Positions 1 to 8,184 are shown, counted from the first letter of the stretch. The stretch is 10,974 nt of DNA from Desulfuromonas sp. (GCA_002869605.1 PKUI01000124.1:1-10974), one strand, 5' to 3'. Made by a program: numbers and translations. Notes: a model not told the origin generated them from the sequence alone.

Positions 1-138
1 CGAATAGAGCAGCCCTTCCCGATTTTCACGCACTCCGCAGCGCCCCCTTCGACCGGGCAGGATGCGGCAACGGAACCGACACAACCCACAGTTGACCGCA
101 CCGCCCTCTTCCGGTGTCCATAAACGCGCTTCGACCAT
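1..138 (-). CDS. amrS: AmmeMemoRadiSam-type radical SAM enzyme (AmrS), N-terminal fragment cut by the window edge
   Basis: Reading leftward from ATG at 138-136, 46 codons stay open to the edge. The residues show a Cys pattern C17-x2-C20-x3-C24-x9-C34, then GVREN at 35-39 and G-x-LYS at 42-46. Together with the opening MVEARL, this matches my memory of the N-terminal region of the AmrS family (COG1180, related to pyruvate formate-lyase activating enzymes). In that family the radical SAM CxxxCxxC cluster motif lies further in and would be outside this window. The physiological reaction is not firmly established. A purine-rich stretch, GGGGGAGG, precedes the ATG; its GGAGG end is only one base from the start, so pairing through the upstream G run is more likely. 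The gene has the same orientation as the mre operon but is separated from rodA by a 471-bp repeat-bearing gap, so it probably has its own promoter. Identity is likely but rests on a short fragment. Confidence 0.8.
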   Translation of the reverse strand, partial: MVEARLWTPEEGGAVNCGLCRFRCRILPGRRGRCGVRENREGLLYS

Positions 139-217
139 ACCTCCCCCTTTCCGGCAAGAGATACTAGGTTAACAGATTATCTTCGGATGATAAGGCTGAG
201 TAAGAGGGAGGAAAAAT

Positions 218-606
218 TCAGCTCCGTCGCAGCGTCATGCCCAAGAGCAACGCCACAGAAACACCCTTTTCGAACCGGAAAACATCGAAGTAATGTAACC
301 CTCATCCTGTTATGGCACAGGTGGCGGCTCAAAAAGATACAGATGCAAGGCGGACGCCGGGCAAGAAGTAAGGCGTACCGCGAGCTACGTCGCAGCGACG
401 CGCCCAAGGACAACACCGCGGATGAGTCCTTCCCGAATCGGAGAAACATCGAAGCGCGACAATTCGCACCCCAGCTACTGAACAGGTGGCGGCTCAAAAG
501 GATGTAGATGCAAGGCGAACGCCGGGCGAGAAGCGAGGCGTAGCGAGAGCTACGTCGCAGCGCCGAACCCAAGGACAACGCCGCAGATACACCCTTTTCA
601 GCCGCC
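218..606. repeat. Tandem array, about 2.6 copies of a ~165-bp repeat unit
   Basis: Three anchor words recur in order. CAGGTGGCGGCTCAAAA starts at 318 and 483 (period 165). GTCGCAGCG starts at 226, 389 and 554 (periods 163 and 165). AAACATCGAAG occurs near 280 and 444. Copy 0 (about 218-317) keeps only the right part of a unit, copy A is 318-482 and copy B is 483-606. By eye, A and B agree at roughly 85% of positions over the first 100 bases and diverge beyond that. The unit contains a palindromic element plus a ~40-bp linker. The divergence suggests an old duplication rather than a recent expansion. I recall similar GGCGGCTCAAAA...TTTTGAGCCGCC intergenic repeats from Desulfuromonadales genomes but cannot verify that here. 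Confidence 0.85.
488..606. repeat. 119-bp palindromic element (copy B) with imperfect terminal inverted repeats
   Basis: The left end (488-511, starting GGCGGCTCAAAAGGATGTAG) and the reverse complement of the right end (583-606, starting GGCGGCTGAAAAGGGTGTAT) agree at 20 of 24 positions. The centre has a perfect small hairpin, CGTAGC-GAGA-GCTACG, near 539-554. The layout resembles a REP/MITE-like non-coding element. There is no transposase and I see no target-site duplication at the borders. It ends 3 bp beyond the rodA stop codon, so the long stem would form directly behind rodA in the transcript. No U-tract follows, so it is not a classical intrinsic terminator. Copy A (323-441) has a well-preserved left end, but its right end (CCCGAATCGG) no longer pairs with it. 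Confidence 0.75.
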
Positions 607-609
607 TGG

Positions 610-1704
610 TTAAAACATGAAGCGGCGCATACTGACGTTTAAGAGCAACCCCACGCCGAGCATGGTCGTCACCATGTTGGTTCCACCATAAGAAAAGAGC
701 GGTAACGGCACCCCGACCACCGGCAACAGCCCAATGACCATGCCCAGGTTAATGACGATGTGGAAAAAGAGCATTGCGACCACCCCGACCGCGAGCAGCA
801 TGCCGAAACGGTCACCGGCACGCCGAGCGATGTAGATTCCCCAGGTAATCAACAGCAGGTAGATCAACAGCAGGAACAAGGTGCCGGCAAAGCCCCATTC
901 CTCGGCAAACACCGAGAAGGCGAAATCGGTATGCCGCTCAGGGAGGAAACTGAGCTGCGACTGTGTTCCCGCCATGAACCCCTTGCCGAAGAGGCCACCG
1001 CTGCCGACGGCGATCTTCGACTGGATGATATGGTACCCGGCACCGAGGGGGTCACTCTCCGGATCGAGGAAGGTACGGATACGCGCTTTCTGGTAAGGAC
1101 GCAGCTGGAACCAGCCGGCAATCGCGAAAATCACCCCGAGCAGCGACAGGCCGATCAGGGTCGATCGTTGGATACCAAGAAACAGTAGCAGCGCGCTGGC
1201 GATGAAGACCAGCAACATGGCCGTACCGAGGTCAGGCTGAGCCATAATCAGCAGCACCGGCACCCCGATCATCGCAAACGGCATCAAAAGTTCACGAAAG
1301 GAATGACCATGAAAATGTCCCCTGCGCGTAAAATAACGGGCGAGAAGAATGATCAGGGCGACCTTCATTACCTCGCTCGGCTGGAGATTAAAAAACCCAA
1401 GGTGGATCCAACGCGTCGCCCCCATCGAGGTCTTTCCGGCGACGGCGACAAAAACCAGCAGGGCAACACCGACAAGGTAGAGCGGCCAGGCAAAATACTC
1501 GAGGTGCCGATAGTCGAACAAGCACATGAGCAACATGAGAAGAAGACCAATACCGAACCAGGCAAACTGCTTGAGGTAGACCGGGGTTCCTGCCCCCCAG
1601 TTAGAGGTCGCACTGTAGAGATTGAGCATACCAATCCCGGCCAGCAGGCAGACGGTCAAAAGCAGCACCCAGTCGAAGTTGGTCAGAAGACGGCGATCAA
1701 ACAT
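610..1704 (-). CDS. rodA: RodA, SEDS-family peptidoglycan glycosyltransferase
   Basis: RodA polymerises lipid II into glycan strands in the inner membrane, as partner of PBP2 in the elongasome. The 364-residue product is a polytopic membrane protein with about ten hydrophobic segments. The SEDS loop motif LPERHTDFAF is present, with the Asp that is catalytic in this family at residue 260, and the C-terminal family signature GLLPVVGVPLPLFSYGG is intact. I chose ATG at 1704. A GGAAGG sequence at 1714-1719 lies 9 bases upstream of it, but only 3 bases from an in-frame TTG at 1710 that would add two residues. The start is 3 bases past the PBP2 stop codon (1709-1707), so translation is probably coupled. 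It is the last gene of the mre operon. Length and motifs are normal for the family. Confidence 0.97.
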   Translation of the reverse strand: MFDRRLLTNFDWVLLLTVCLLAGIGMLNLYSATSNWGAGTPVYLKQFAWFGIGLLLMLLMCLFDYRHLEYFAWPLYLVGVALLVFVAVAGKTSMGATRWIHLGFFNLQPSEVMKVALIILLARYFTRRGHFHGHSFRELLMPFAMIGVPVLLIMAQPDLGTAMLLVFIASALLLFLGIQRSTLIGLSLLGVIFAIAGWFQLRPYQKARIRTFLDPESDPLGAGYHIIQSKIAVGSGGLFGKGFMAGTQSQLSFLPERHTDFAFSVFAEEWGFAGTLFLLLIYLLLITWGIYIARRAGDRFGMLLAVGVVAMLFFHIVINLGMVIGLLPVVGVPLPLFSYGGTNMVTTMLGVGLLLNVSMRRFMF

Positions 1705-1706
1705 GA

Positions 1707-3581
1707 TCAATCCCCTTCCGCAGCCGGCAGATCGGCGGCAGCGGCCTGTTGCGCACCGAAATATGCGCCCAGGATCTCACGGGCCACAGGCGCTGCAGCA
1801 CTGCTGCCGTGTTCACCATGTTCAACAACTACGGCGACGGCGATCTCCGGCTTGTCGGCCGGGGCATAGGCGACGAACAGCGCATGGTCGCGGTGCTTGT
1901 AAGGTTCGCGGCCATCCTGTGTCTCCTCCTCATCATCATCCTTCATGCGGATGACCTGCGCGGTACCGGTTTTGCCCGCCACCCGGATCCCGGGAATGCG
2001 ACAGCGCCCACCCGTGCCGTGCGGTTCCTGGACAACAGCTTCAAGCCCCTCACGTACTGGGGCAATGATTTCATCTGCCAGGGAGACTTTATTGAGGATC
2101 TCACGCTGCCGTTCCCGCAATACGTTCCCCTCCCAGTCCTCGACGCGGCTGACCACCTGGGGACGATAGACGGTACCTCCGTTGGCCACGGCCGCGGTCA
2201 TGACCGCCAGTTGCATCGGCGTTGTCAGTACATACCCCTGTCCGATAGCCGCAATCACTGTTTCCCCGTCGTACCAGGAATCATGCAGCTGACTCCGCTT
2301 CCAACTCCGCGTCGGAATCAGTCCCCTTTTGTCGTCACCCAGCGGGAAACCGACCGGGGCCCCGAGCCCGAAGGCAAAGGCCATCTCCGAGAGTTTATCG
2401 ATGCCGAGATTCAGGGCCGCCTGATAAAACCAAACATCACAGCTCTCGCGCAGTGCCTTTTTCAGGTCGGTCTGCCCGTGCCCACGTTTTTTCCAGCAGC
2501 GGAATTCACGGTTGCCGAGGGTGATCTTACCGGTGCACTTAACGGTTGTCTGCGGAGTCACCACACCTGCCTTTAGCGCCGCCAGTGCGGTGATGATCTT
2601 AAAGGTTGAACCGGGCGGGTACTGCCCACGGATCGAGCGATACTGGAGCGGATGGCGCTCATTTCCAAGCAGCTTACGCCATTGATCGTTACGAATTCCG
2701 CGCGAAAAGAGTCCCGGTGAAAATGCCGGGCGACTGATCATGGCCAGGATCTCCCCGCTGTTCACATCGAGCGCCACCGCGGCTCCGGCCTGGTCACCGA
2801 AAGCCTTCTCTCCCGCTTCCTGAAGCTCGTGCTGAAGGGTCAGGTAGACCTTGTTGCCCGGCAGCGGTTCGCGCAGAATCGTTTGACGCAGGTCCTTCCC
2901 CTTGACGTCGACCTCGAGCAAGCGCTGTCCGTCGTCACCGCGCAAAAACTCCTCGAGATGTTTCTCCAGGCCCGACTTGCCGATGTAGTCACCTGAGCGG
3001 TAGCCGAGCGGCGCGAGCTTCTCCAGTTCATCCTCGGTGATCTCGCCCATGTGGCCAAACAGGTGCGCGGCCAATTCATCAAACGGATAGAGACGCGCCG
3101 GCTTAACCTCGACAATCACGCCGGGCAGGCTCACCGCCTGTTCCTGAACCTTTTCCATCTTATTCCGGCCGACGTCTCCGCTGAGCATCACTGGGCGATA
3201 AGCCGGCAGACGACGTCCTTCCTGCCAGCGTTCGGCGAGCAGTTGCGGGTCCTCGTCGAGCAGCTCACCAAGTGAACCGACCAGGGCCTCGGGGTCTTCG
3301 ACTTCCTGCCGCAGTGCAGCTACATCGAAGGCGGGGCGATTATCGACCAGCAGTACTCCGTTGCGGTCATAGACCGGGCCTCGGCTGGCTGCCACCGGAA
3401 GATAGCGGAAGCGGTTCTTCTCCGAGAGCAGGACGTAGCTTTCCCCCTGGATAATCTGCAGGTACCAGAGGCGCATTATCAGCAGAAAAAAGATCGCGCT
3501 GACAATCAGGGAAAGCAACATGAAGCGCCGCGTGAGGTCAGGAACCCCGGTCCAGCCTGAACTAAAATCCATAGCGATCAT
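1707..3581 (-). CDS. mrdA: Penicillin-binding protein 2 (peptidoglycan D,D-transpeptidase, elongasome)
   Basis: This class B PBP cross-links peptidoglycan in the periplasm during elongation and pairs with RodA. The 624-residue protein has one N-terminal membrane segment (about residues 20-40). A non-catalytic pedestal/dimerisation region follows, including the family motif SRGPVYDRNG at 66-75, and then the transpeptidase domain. The three active-site motifs are intact: S325-T-F-K328 (after YPPG), S380-C-D and K537-T-G539. A strongly acidic loop, DDDEEE, at about 548-553 follows the KTG strand. The start used is ATG 3581, overlapping the end of mreD by 20 bases. A second in-frame ATG at 3572 is possible, and neither has a strong Shine-Dalgarno sequence. 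The stop TGA lies just before the rodA ATG. Family length is about 600-640 residues. Confidence 0.97.
   Translation of the reverse strand: MIAMDFSSGWTGVPDLTRRFMLLSLIVSAIFFLLIMRLWYLQIIQGESYVLLSEKNRFRYLPVAASRGPVYDRNGVLLVDNRPAFDVAALRQEVEDPEALVGSLGELLDEDPQLLAERWQEGRRLPAYRPVMLSGDVGRNKMEKVQEQAVSLPGVIVEVKPARLYPFDELAAHLFGHMGEITEDELEKLAPLGYRSGDYIGKSGLEKHLEEFLRGDDGQRLLEVDVKGKDLRQTILREPLPGNKVYLTLQHELQEAGEKAFGDQAGAAVALDVNSGEILAMISRPAFSPGLFSRGIRNDQWRKLLGNERHPLQYRSIRGQYPPGSTFKIITALAALKAGVVTPQTTVKCTGKITLGNREFRCWKKRGHGQTDLKKALRESCDVWFYQAALNLGIDKLSEMAFAFGLGAPVGFPLGDDKRGLIPTRSWKRSQLHDSWYDGETVIAAIGQGYVLTTPMQLAVMTAAVANGGTVYRPQVVSRVEDWEGNVLRERQREILNKVSLADEIIAPVREGLEAVVQEPHGTGGRCRIPGIRVAGKTGTAQVIRMKDDDEEETQDGREPYKHRDHALFVAYAPADKPEIAVAVVVEHGEHGSSAAAPVAREILGAYFGAQQAAAADLPAAEGD
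1714..1719 (-). promoter_or_regulatory. Shine-Dalgarno sequence deciding the rodA start
   Basis: GGAAGG (followed by GG) on the minus strand lies inside the last codons of mrdA. Its 9-base spacing to ATG 1704 is near optimal. Spacing to the alternative TTG at 1710 is 3 bases, which is too short, so the ATG is preferred. Confidence 0.6.
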
Positions 3582-4098
3582 CCAGACGGTTAAGACCAGG
3601 GATGTTCCAGCGCGGGCCGAGTTGCCGTTGCAACCGGTTGAGAAGCAACAGAATCAACTCGGCGACCAGACTGCTTGTAATGGCACTGGGGAACAGGTAG
3701 GTCAGCACCACGTTCCAGATGTTGCCAGCCTCGGCAAACACGCCGAGGGCGAACATCACCAACCCCCCTTCGACCAGGGTGCCCCAGAATACCATGGTCA
3801 ACAGCAGCAGGGAGCTTTCGGTATTGAACCAGCGCACCGCGACGCGGGTCAGGAAAAATATCGACAGGAAGACAAAACCATAGAGACCGAGGAAGTGCCC
3901 GGCAAAAACATCGAGCAGACATCCGAGCAGGTAGGCGAGCAGCGCCCCGGAACGGAATTTCTCGTTGAGCCCGAGATAGATGAGTAAAATCAGCAACAGG
4001 TTGGGGCGCAGGTAGGGCGGAAGCAACCAGGGAATCAGCGTCGACTGCAGCAGCAAAAATACCAGCCCGCAGCCGAAATAAATCAACAGGCGGTTCAT
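3562..4098 (-). CDS. mreD: Rod shape-determining protein MreD
   Basis: MreD is a small integral membrane protein of the elongasome that works with MreC. The 178-residue product is almost entirely hydrophobic, with about five or six membrane segments. It has the usual MreD character: an R-P-N turn (PPYLRPNLLLILLIYLG) after the first segment and a GCLLDVFAGHFLGLYG stretch in the middle. The start ATG (4098-4096) overlaps the mreC stop TGA (4097-4095) in an ATGA junction, so translation is probably coupled to mreC. Its stop TAG (3564-3562) lies inside mrdA. MreD sequences are poorly conserved, so the call rests on length, topology and position between mreC and mrdA, which together are strong. 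Confidence 0.93.
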   Translation of the reverse strand: MNRLLIYFGCGLVFLLLQSTLIPWLLPPYLRPNLLLILLIYLGLNEKFRSGALLAYLLGCLLDVFAGHFLGLYGFVFLSIFFLTRVAVRWFNTESSLLLLTMVFWGTLVEGGLVMFALGVFAEAGNIWNVVLTYLFPSAITSSLVAELILLLLNRLQRQLGPRWNIPGLNRLDDRYGF

Positions 4099-4913
4099 GA
4101 CGACTCACCGAGCAGAACAAGGACCTCCTCGAGTCGCGAAAAGTCGGCCACCGGACGGACCTTGACGCTCTGGAACAGGCCGAAATCCCCCTTTTCGACC
4201 TCAACCACATCGCCGATCGCAAGCCCCTTGGGAAAAACTCCGCCCATGCCGGAGGTGATCACCTTGTCCCCCACCCGGATATCGGCCTGGCGCAGGGCAA
4301 AATCGAGAGTTAGGGCATCCCCTTCACCGCGGCTGATGCCGCGCGTGCGCGTACGTTGAACCAGCGCCGCCGCCGCCGATGACGCGTCAGTGATCAGCAG
4401 TACCCGCGCCTCGTGCCCCGCAACCCGGATGACACGGCCGACCACCCCCTCGGAGACCACAACCGGCATCCCCTCGGCGAGGCCATCATCGCTCCCCTTG
4501 TCGATCACCACGGTCCTGAACCAGCTGGTCGCGTCCTCGGCGATAACCTCCGCCGCCACACCGTGCAGTTCGGTTTCCTCAACAAAATCGAGCATGCGCC
4601 GCAAACGCTGGTTGGCAAGGCGCAGTTCTTCGAGCGAAGTCAACTCCCCCTGCAGGCGTCGATTTTCGGCGAGCAGGGTTTCATTATCATGCGAGGTCTC
4701 GATTAGCCACAGGTAATGGTCCCAGATCCCGTAGAGACCGTCCCATGCGAAATCGAGGCCGTTCTGCAGAGGTGCTGTAACCCTTAAGACCGCACGTTCG
4801 AACAAGCTGGACGACTCCTGTCGCCGCAGGTAGGCCGAATAGAGCAGCAGGGCCACCAGCAGCAGACCGATGGCAAACAGTACGGTTTTCAGTTTGTCGC
4901 GGAATCCAAGCAT
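4095..4913 (-). CDS. mreC: Rod shape-determining protein MreC
   Basis: MreC is a bitopic periplasmic scaffold that links MreB and MreD to PBP2 and activates it. The 272-residue protein has a basic N-terminus, one membrane segment (about 10-28), a helical, probably coiled-coil region (about 70-112) and the MreC beta-barrel domain (about 118-268). That domain contains the family-like stretches VVVSEGVVGRVIRV (151-164) and GDKVITSGMGGVFPKGLAIG (215-234). The ATG at 4913 is the only reasonable start: an in-frame TAG lies two codons upstream and no early alternative follows. No Shine-Dalgarno sequence is visible in the 30 bases before it, and an intrinsic terminator lies just upstream, so this gene is likely expressed less than mreB. 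It shares an ATGA overlap with mreD. Confidence 0.96.
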   Translation of the reverse strand: MLGFRDKLKTVLFAIGLLLVALLLYSAYLRRQESSSLFERAVLRVTAPLQNGLDFAWDGLYGIWDHYLWLIETSHDNETLLAENRRLQGELTSLEELRLANQRLRRMLDFVEETELHGVAAEVIAEDATSWFRTVVIDKGSDDGLAEGMPVVVSEGVVGRVIRVAGHEARVLLITDASSAAAALVQRTRTRGISRGEGDALTLDFALRQADIRVGDKVITSGMGGVFPKGLAIGDVVEVEKGDFGLFQSVKVRPVADFSRLEEVLVLLGESS

Positions 4914-4943
4914 GCGCTACGTCTGGGTCGGGCCCGAATAGGC

Positions 4944-4969
4944 AAAAAGGAGGGCGCACGGCCCCCCTT
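4944..4969 (-). terminator. Intrinsic terminator between mreB and mreC
   Basis: In the minus-strand transcript the sequence reads AA, GGGGGGC, loop CGUGC, GCCCUCC, then UUUUU. The stem is 7 bp of GC-rich pairing with one G-U wobble, extended by two A-U pairs, followed directly by a run of five U. On the plus strand the wobble becomes an A-C mismatch and no T-tract follows, so it acts only on the mre transcript. It starts about 28 bases after the mreB stop codon and ends about 30 bases before the mreC ATG. The expected effect is that much transcription stops after mreB, giving more MreB than MreCD/PBP2/RodA. Confidence 0.8.
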
Positions 4970-4996
4970 CATGCAGGTAATGTCGGATGTTGTCAG

Positions 4997-6049
<1,053 letters not shown>

Positions 6050-6097
6050 TCAAGGGCTCCTTTCACTCAAGCCACGCACATTTAAAAACGCGCTTAC

Positions 6098-6126
6098 ATT
6101 ATCAAAAGCCTCGATCAGACACAACA
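6098..6126 (-). promoter_or_regulatory. Candidate promoter for mreB (weak)
   Basis: On the minus strand GATAAT (6103-6098) matches the -10 consensus at five of six positions. TGTTGT (6126-6121) lies 17 bases upstream as a poor -35 candidate. Initiation would fall near 6090, leaving a leader of about 45 bases with the Shine-Dalgarno sequence in it. The spacing is right but the -35 is weak, so this is a tentative call. Confidence 0.35.
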
Positions 6127-6156
6127 GTTAAACTGCGGAAGAAACACGGAAAGCAG

Positions 6157-6185
6157 TTGCATTCACAACCCCGATTGTCTAAGAT
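6157..6185 (+). promoter_or_regulatory. Candidate promoter for ppiD and the genes behind it (weak)
   Basis: TTGCAT at 6157-6162 and TAAGAT at 6180-6185 are separated by 17 bases, which is ideal spacing. The boxes match consensus at only three and four of six positions. Initiation near 6192 would give a leader of about 58 bases. An AT-rich stretch with ATACAT around 6201-6211 is an alternative -10 region. This is a tentative call. Confidence 0.3.
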
Positions 6186-6250
6186 GCGGCCTTTCTTTTT
6201 GATACATATTCCCATCAACCTACACTTGGGTTTACAGGAGTTTTTTCAAG

Positions 6251-8179
6251 ATGCTCGACCTGATCCGCAAGAAACAAAAATCGATGATCATCAAGGTTGT
6301 TTTCTGGGGCATAATCGCCACCTTTGTCGGAACCATTTTCCTGGTCTGGGGAAAAGGGAGTGACGACAGTGGGCGTGGACCCGGCGCCGTGGCCGCATCC
6401 GTCAACGGTACCGCCATCCCCTACTCAACCTACCAAATCTACTACGACAACCGCATCAGCCAGATACAAAGCCTCTACGGTAGCAGCATTCCCGAAGCGT
6501 TGCTCAAGCAGTTCAACCTTGAGGAGCAGAGCCTCAACGAACTGATCGACCGCGAGTTGATGATGCAGGAAGCAGAGAATCGCGATATCGAGGTGACCCG
6601 CTCCGAGGTCATCGCCTCTATCGAGAAGATCCCCTACTTCCAGGAGAACGGGGTCTTCAGCAAAACGCGCTACATAGCTGTCCTACAGGCCCAGCGCATC
6701 AGCGCCGAGCAGTTTGAAGAAGAGCAGCGCCAATCACTGCGCATCGACAAGCTCAACCAGCAGATCCAGAACGACATTGATATCACCCCCGCAGATATCG
6801 AGAACGAATTCAATCGTCGCAACAACAAGGTACGTCTTGATGTACTGCGCTACGAGCCAAGCCGCTTCGAAAAGCAGGTGGCCGTCAACGATGAAGTCCT
6901 CGAAACCTACTACGCCGATAAGCGCGAGGCATACCGGGTCGCCGAAAAAATCTCGCTGGCCTACCTCGCTTTCAACGCTGCAGACCTGGTGGACGAAGCC
7001 ACCGTCAGCGATGTCGAGCTTGAAAAGTACTACCGCCGTAACCGTGGTGATTACGAAGTCCCGGAAGAGGTACATGCCGCACACATCCTGATCACGGTTC
7101 CGCAGGACGCCGACCAGGCGACCCGTGACGCCAAACGCGCCGAGATCGATAAAATTCTCGAGCAGGCCCGTGCCGGAGAGGACTTCGCCGCACTGGCCAA
7201 GCGCTACTCCGAGGACAGCTCGAAAAGCCAGGGAGGCGACCTCGGGTTCTTCCCCCGCGGGCGCATGGTTAAACCGTTTGAAAACGCCGCCTTCTCGCTC
7301 CCGGTCGGAGAAATCAGTGATGTCGTAACCAGCCAGTACGGCTACCACATCATCAAGCTCCTGGAGCTGACAGAAGCACGCGTCAAGGACCTCGAAGAGG
7401 TACGCGACGAGGTCACGACCGGCGCCAAGGCCCAGAAAGCACGCCAGCTCGCTTTTGAAAAAGCTCTCGACGCCTACAACCTCAACCGCAAGGGGGGAAG
7501 CATCGAGAAGGCCGCCAGTGACTTCGATGTGGCCCTGCAGACCACACCGCTGTTCGAGCGCGGGACCGCGATCCCCGGGCTTGGCAACAATCCCGAGATC
7601 GGCAGCGCTGCCTTCTTGCTGGGTGAAGAAGAAATAGGACGCCCGGTCCGGGACGGTGACGACACCTACCTGTTCGCGGTCCAGCAAAAGCAGCCCTCCT
7701 TCATCCCGGAATTGAAAGAGGTCCGCATGCAGGTCGAACAGGCCTACCGTAGCGAACAGGCCAAGGTTCTTGCCGAGCAGGCTGCGACCGATGGGCTGGC
7801 CGCGCTCAATGACAAGGGCACACTAAAGCAGGTGGCCCGCAAGACCGGCGCCCTCGAAGTTTCTACAGAGGCCTTCAGCCGCGCCGACGGCGACACCATC
7901 CCCGGCCTCGGCAACAATACGGAACTTGCCGAGCAGGCGTTCAACCTGACAGTCGAGGCCCCGCTGGCAGCTACGGTCTACCCCGTCGGCGACGCTTTTG
8001 TCGTTGCGACACTCAAGGAACGGACCGAAGCAGACCTCACCGAGCTCGATGACGCCAAACGTGAAGAACTACGCAATGACCTGCTCGAAAAGCTCAAGGT
8101 CGAAAAGGTCGACGAAGTGGTCAAGGCGCTGCGCGAGCAGGCCGAGATCGTGATCAATCTCACATTTAACAAGGGTTAA
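6251..8179 (+). CDS. ppiD: PpiD-type membrane-anchored peptidyl-prolyl isomerase / periplasmic chaperone
   Basis: PpiD proteins sit in the inner membrane facing the periplasm and help proteins fold as they leave the Sec translocon. The 642-residue product has a basic N-terminus, one membrane anchor (about 13-34) and a SurA/PpiD-like N-terminal chaperone region (about 45-200). A parvulin (PpiC) domain spans about 273-372, with VHAAHILI at 274-281, [16 protein letters not shown] at 328-343 and GYHIIKLLE at 364-372. The C-terminal region contains the word IPGLGNN twice (441-447 and 550-556), each followed by a predicted AF-x-L helix, so it looks like two related segments 109 residues apart. E. 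coli PpiD, as I recall it, has a similar length and topology. A CAGGAG Shine-Dalgarno sequence at 6235-6240 lies 10 bases before the ATG. The stop is 5 bases before purC. Confidence 0.9.
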   Translation: MLDLIRKKQKSMIIKVVFWGIIATFVGTIFLVWGKGSDDSGRGPGAVAASVNGTAIPYSTYQIYYDNRISQIQSLYGSSIPEALLKQFNLEEQSLNELIDRELMMQEAENRDIEVTRSEVIASIEKIPYFQENGVFSKTRYIAVLQAQRISAEQFEEEQRQSLRIDKLNQQIQNDIDITPADIENEFNRRNNKVRLDVLRYEPSRFEKQVAVNDEVLETYYADKREAYRVAEKISLAYLAFNAADLVDEATVSDVELEKYYRRNRGDYEVPEEVHAAHILITVPQDADQATRDAKRAEIDKILEQARAGEDFAALAKRYSEDSSKSQGGDLGFFPRGRMVKPFENAAFSLPVGEISDVVTSQYGYHIIKLLELTEARVKDLEEVRDEVTTGAKAQKARQLAFEKALDAYNLNRKGGSIEKAASDFDVALQTTPLFERGTAIPGLGNNPEIGSAAFLLGEEEIGRPVRDGDDTYLFAVQQKQPSFIPELKEVRMQVEQAYRSEQAKVLAEQAATDGLAALNDKGTLKQVARKTGALEVSTEAFSRADGDTIPGLGNNTELAEQAFNLTVEAPLAATVYPVGDAFVVATLKERTEADLTELDDAKREELRNDLLEKLKVEKVDEVVKALREQAEIVINLTFNKG

Positions 8180-8184
8180 TAGCC

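Larger units (their letters stand above)
139..609. other. Gene-free intergenic region between rodA and amrS, repeat-bearing
   Basis: I see no credible gene in these 471 bp. Bases 139-217 are the leader of the leftward amrS gene. Read on the minus strand they contain a GATAAT hexamer (revcomp of 179-184, roughly) that could serve as a -10 box, with only a poor -35 match, so I do not call a promoter. Bases ~218-606 are occupied by diverged tandem copies of one repeat, listed separately. Open frames of 106 codons (plus) and 133 codons (minus) run across the repeats, but they simply translate the repeat unit more than once and have no convincing start context. Confidence 0.75.

Noticed and set aside
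166..200. Small hairpin around ATTATC-TTCG-GATGATAA as a terminator for amrS or rodA
   Set aside because: The stem is short and AT-rich with a slipped pairing and no T-tract. It lies in the amrS leader, so it does not fit a terminator.
187..507. Possible hypothetical proteins in the intergenic region (plus 187-507, minus 177-578)
   Set aside because: Both are translations of the tandem repeat, with no ribosome binding site and no independent coding evidence. Reported as a finding rather than as genes.
218..606. CRISPR-like array
   Set aside because: Repeats are ~165 bp apart, diverged, palindromic over 119 bp and only two to three in number. There are no uniform short repeats with unique spacers and no cas genes.
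1749..2576. 275-codon plus-strand frame antisense to mrdA (and similar frames opposite rodA and mreB)
   Set aside because: The mrdA frame carries all catalytic motifs. The opposite frame has low-complexity, Arg/Pro/His-rich composition and no recognisable domain.
6734..7687. 317-codon open frame antisense to ppiD
   Set aside because: It lies wholly within a well-supported gene. Its translation has no domain signature, and long antisense frames are expected from the codon bias of GC-rich genes.
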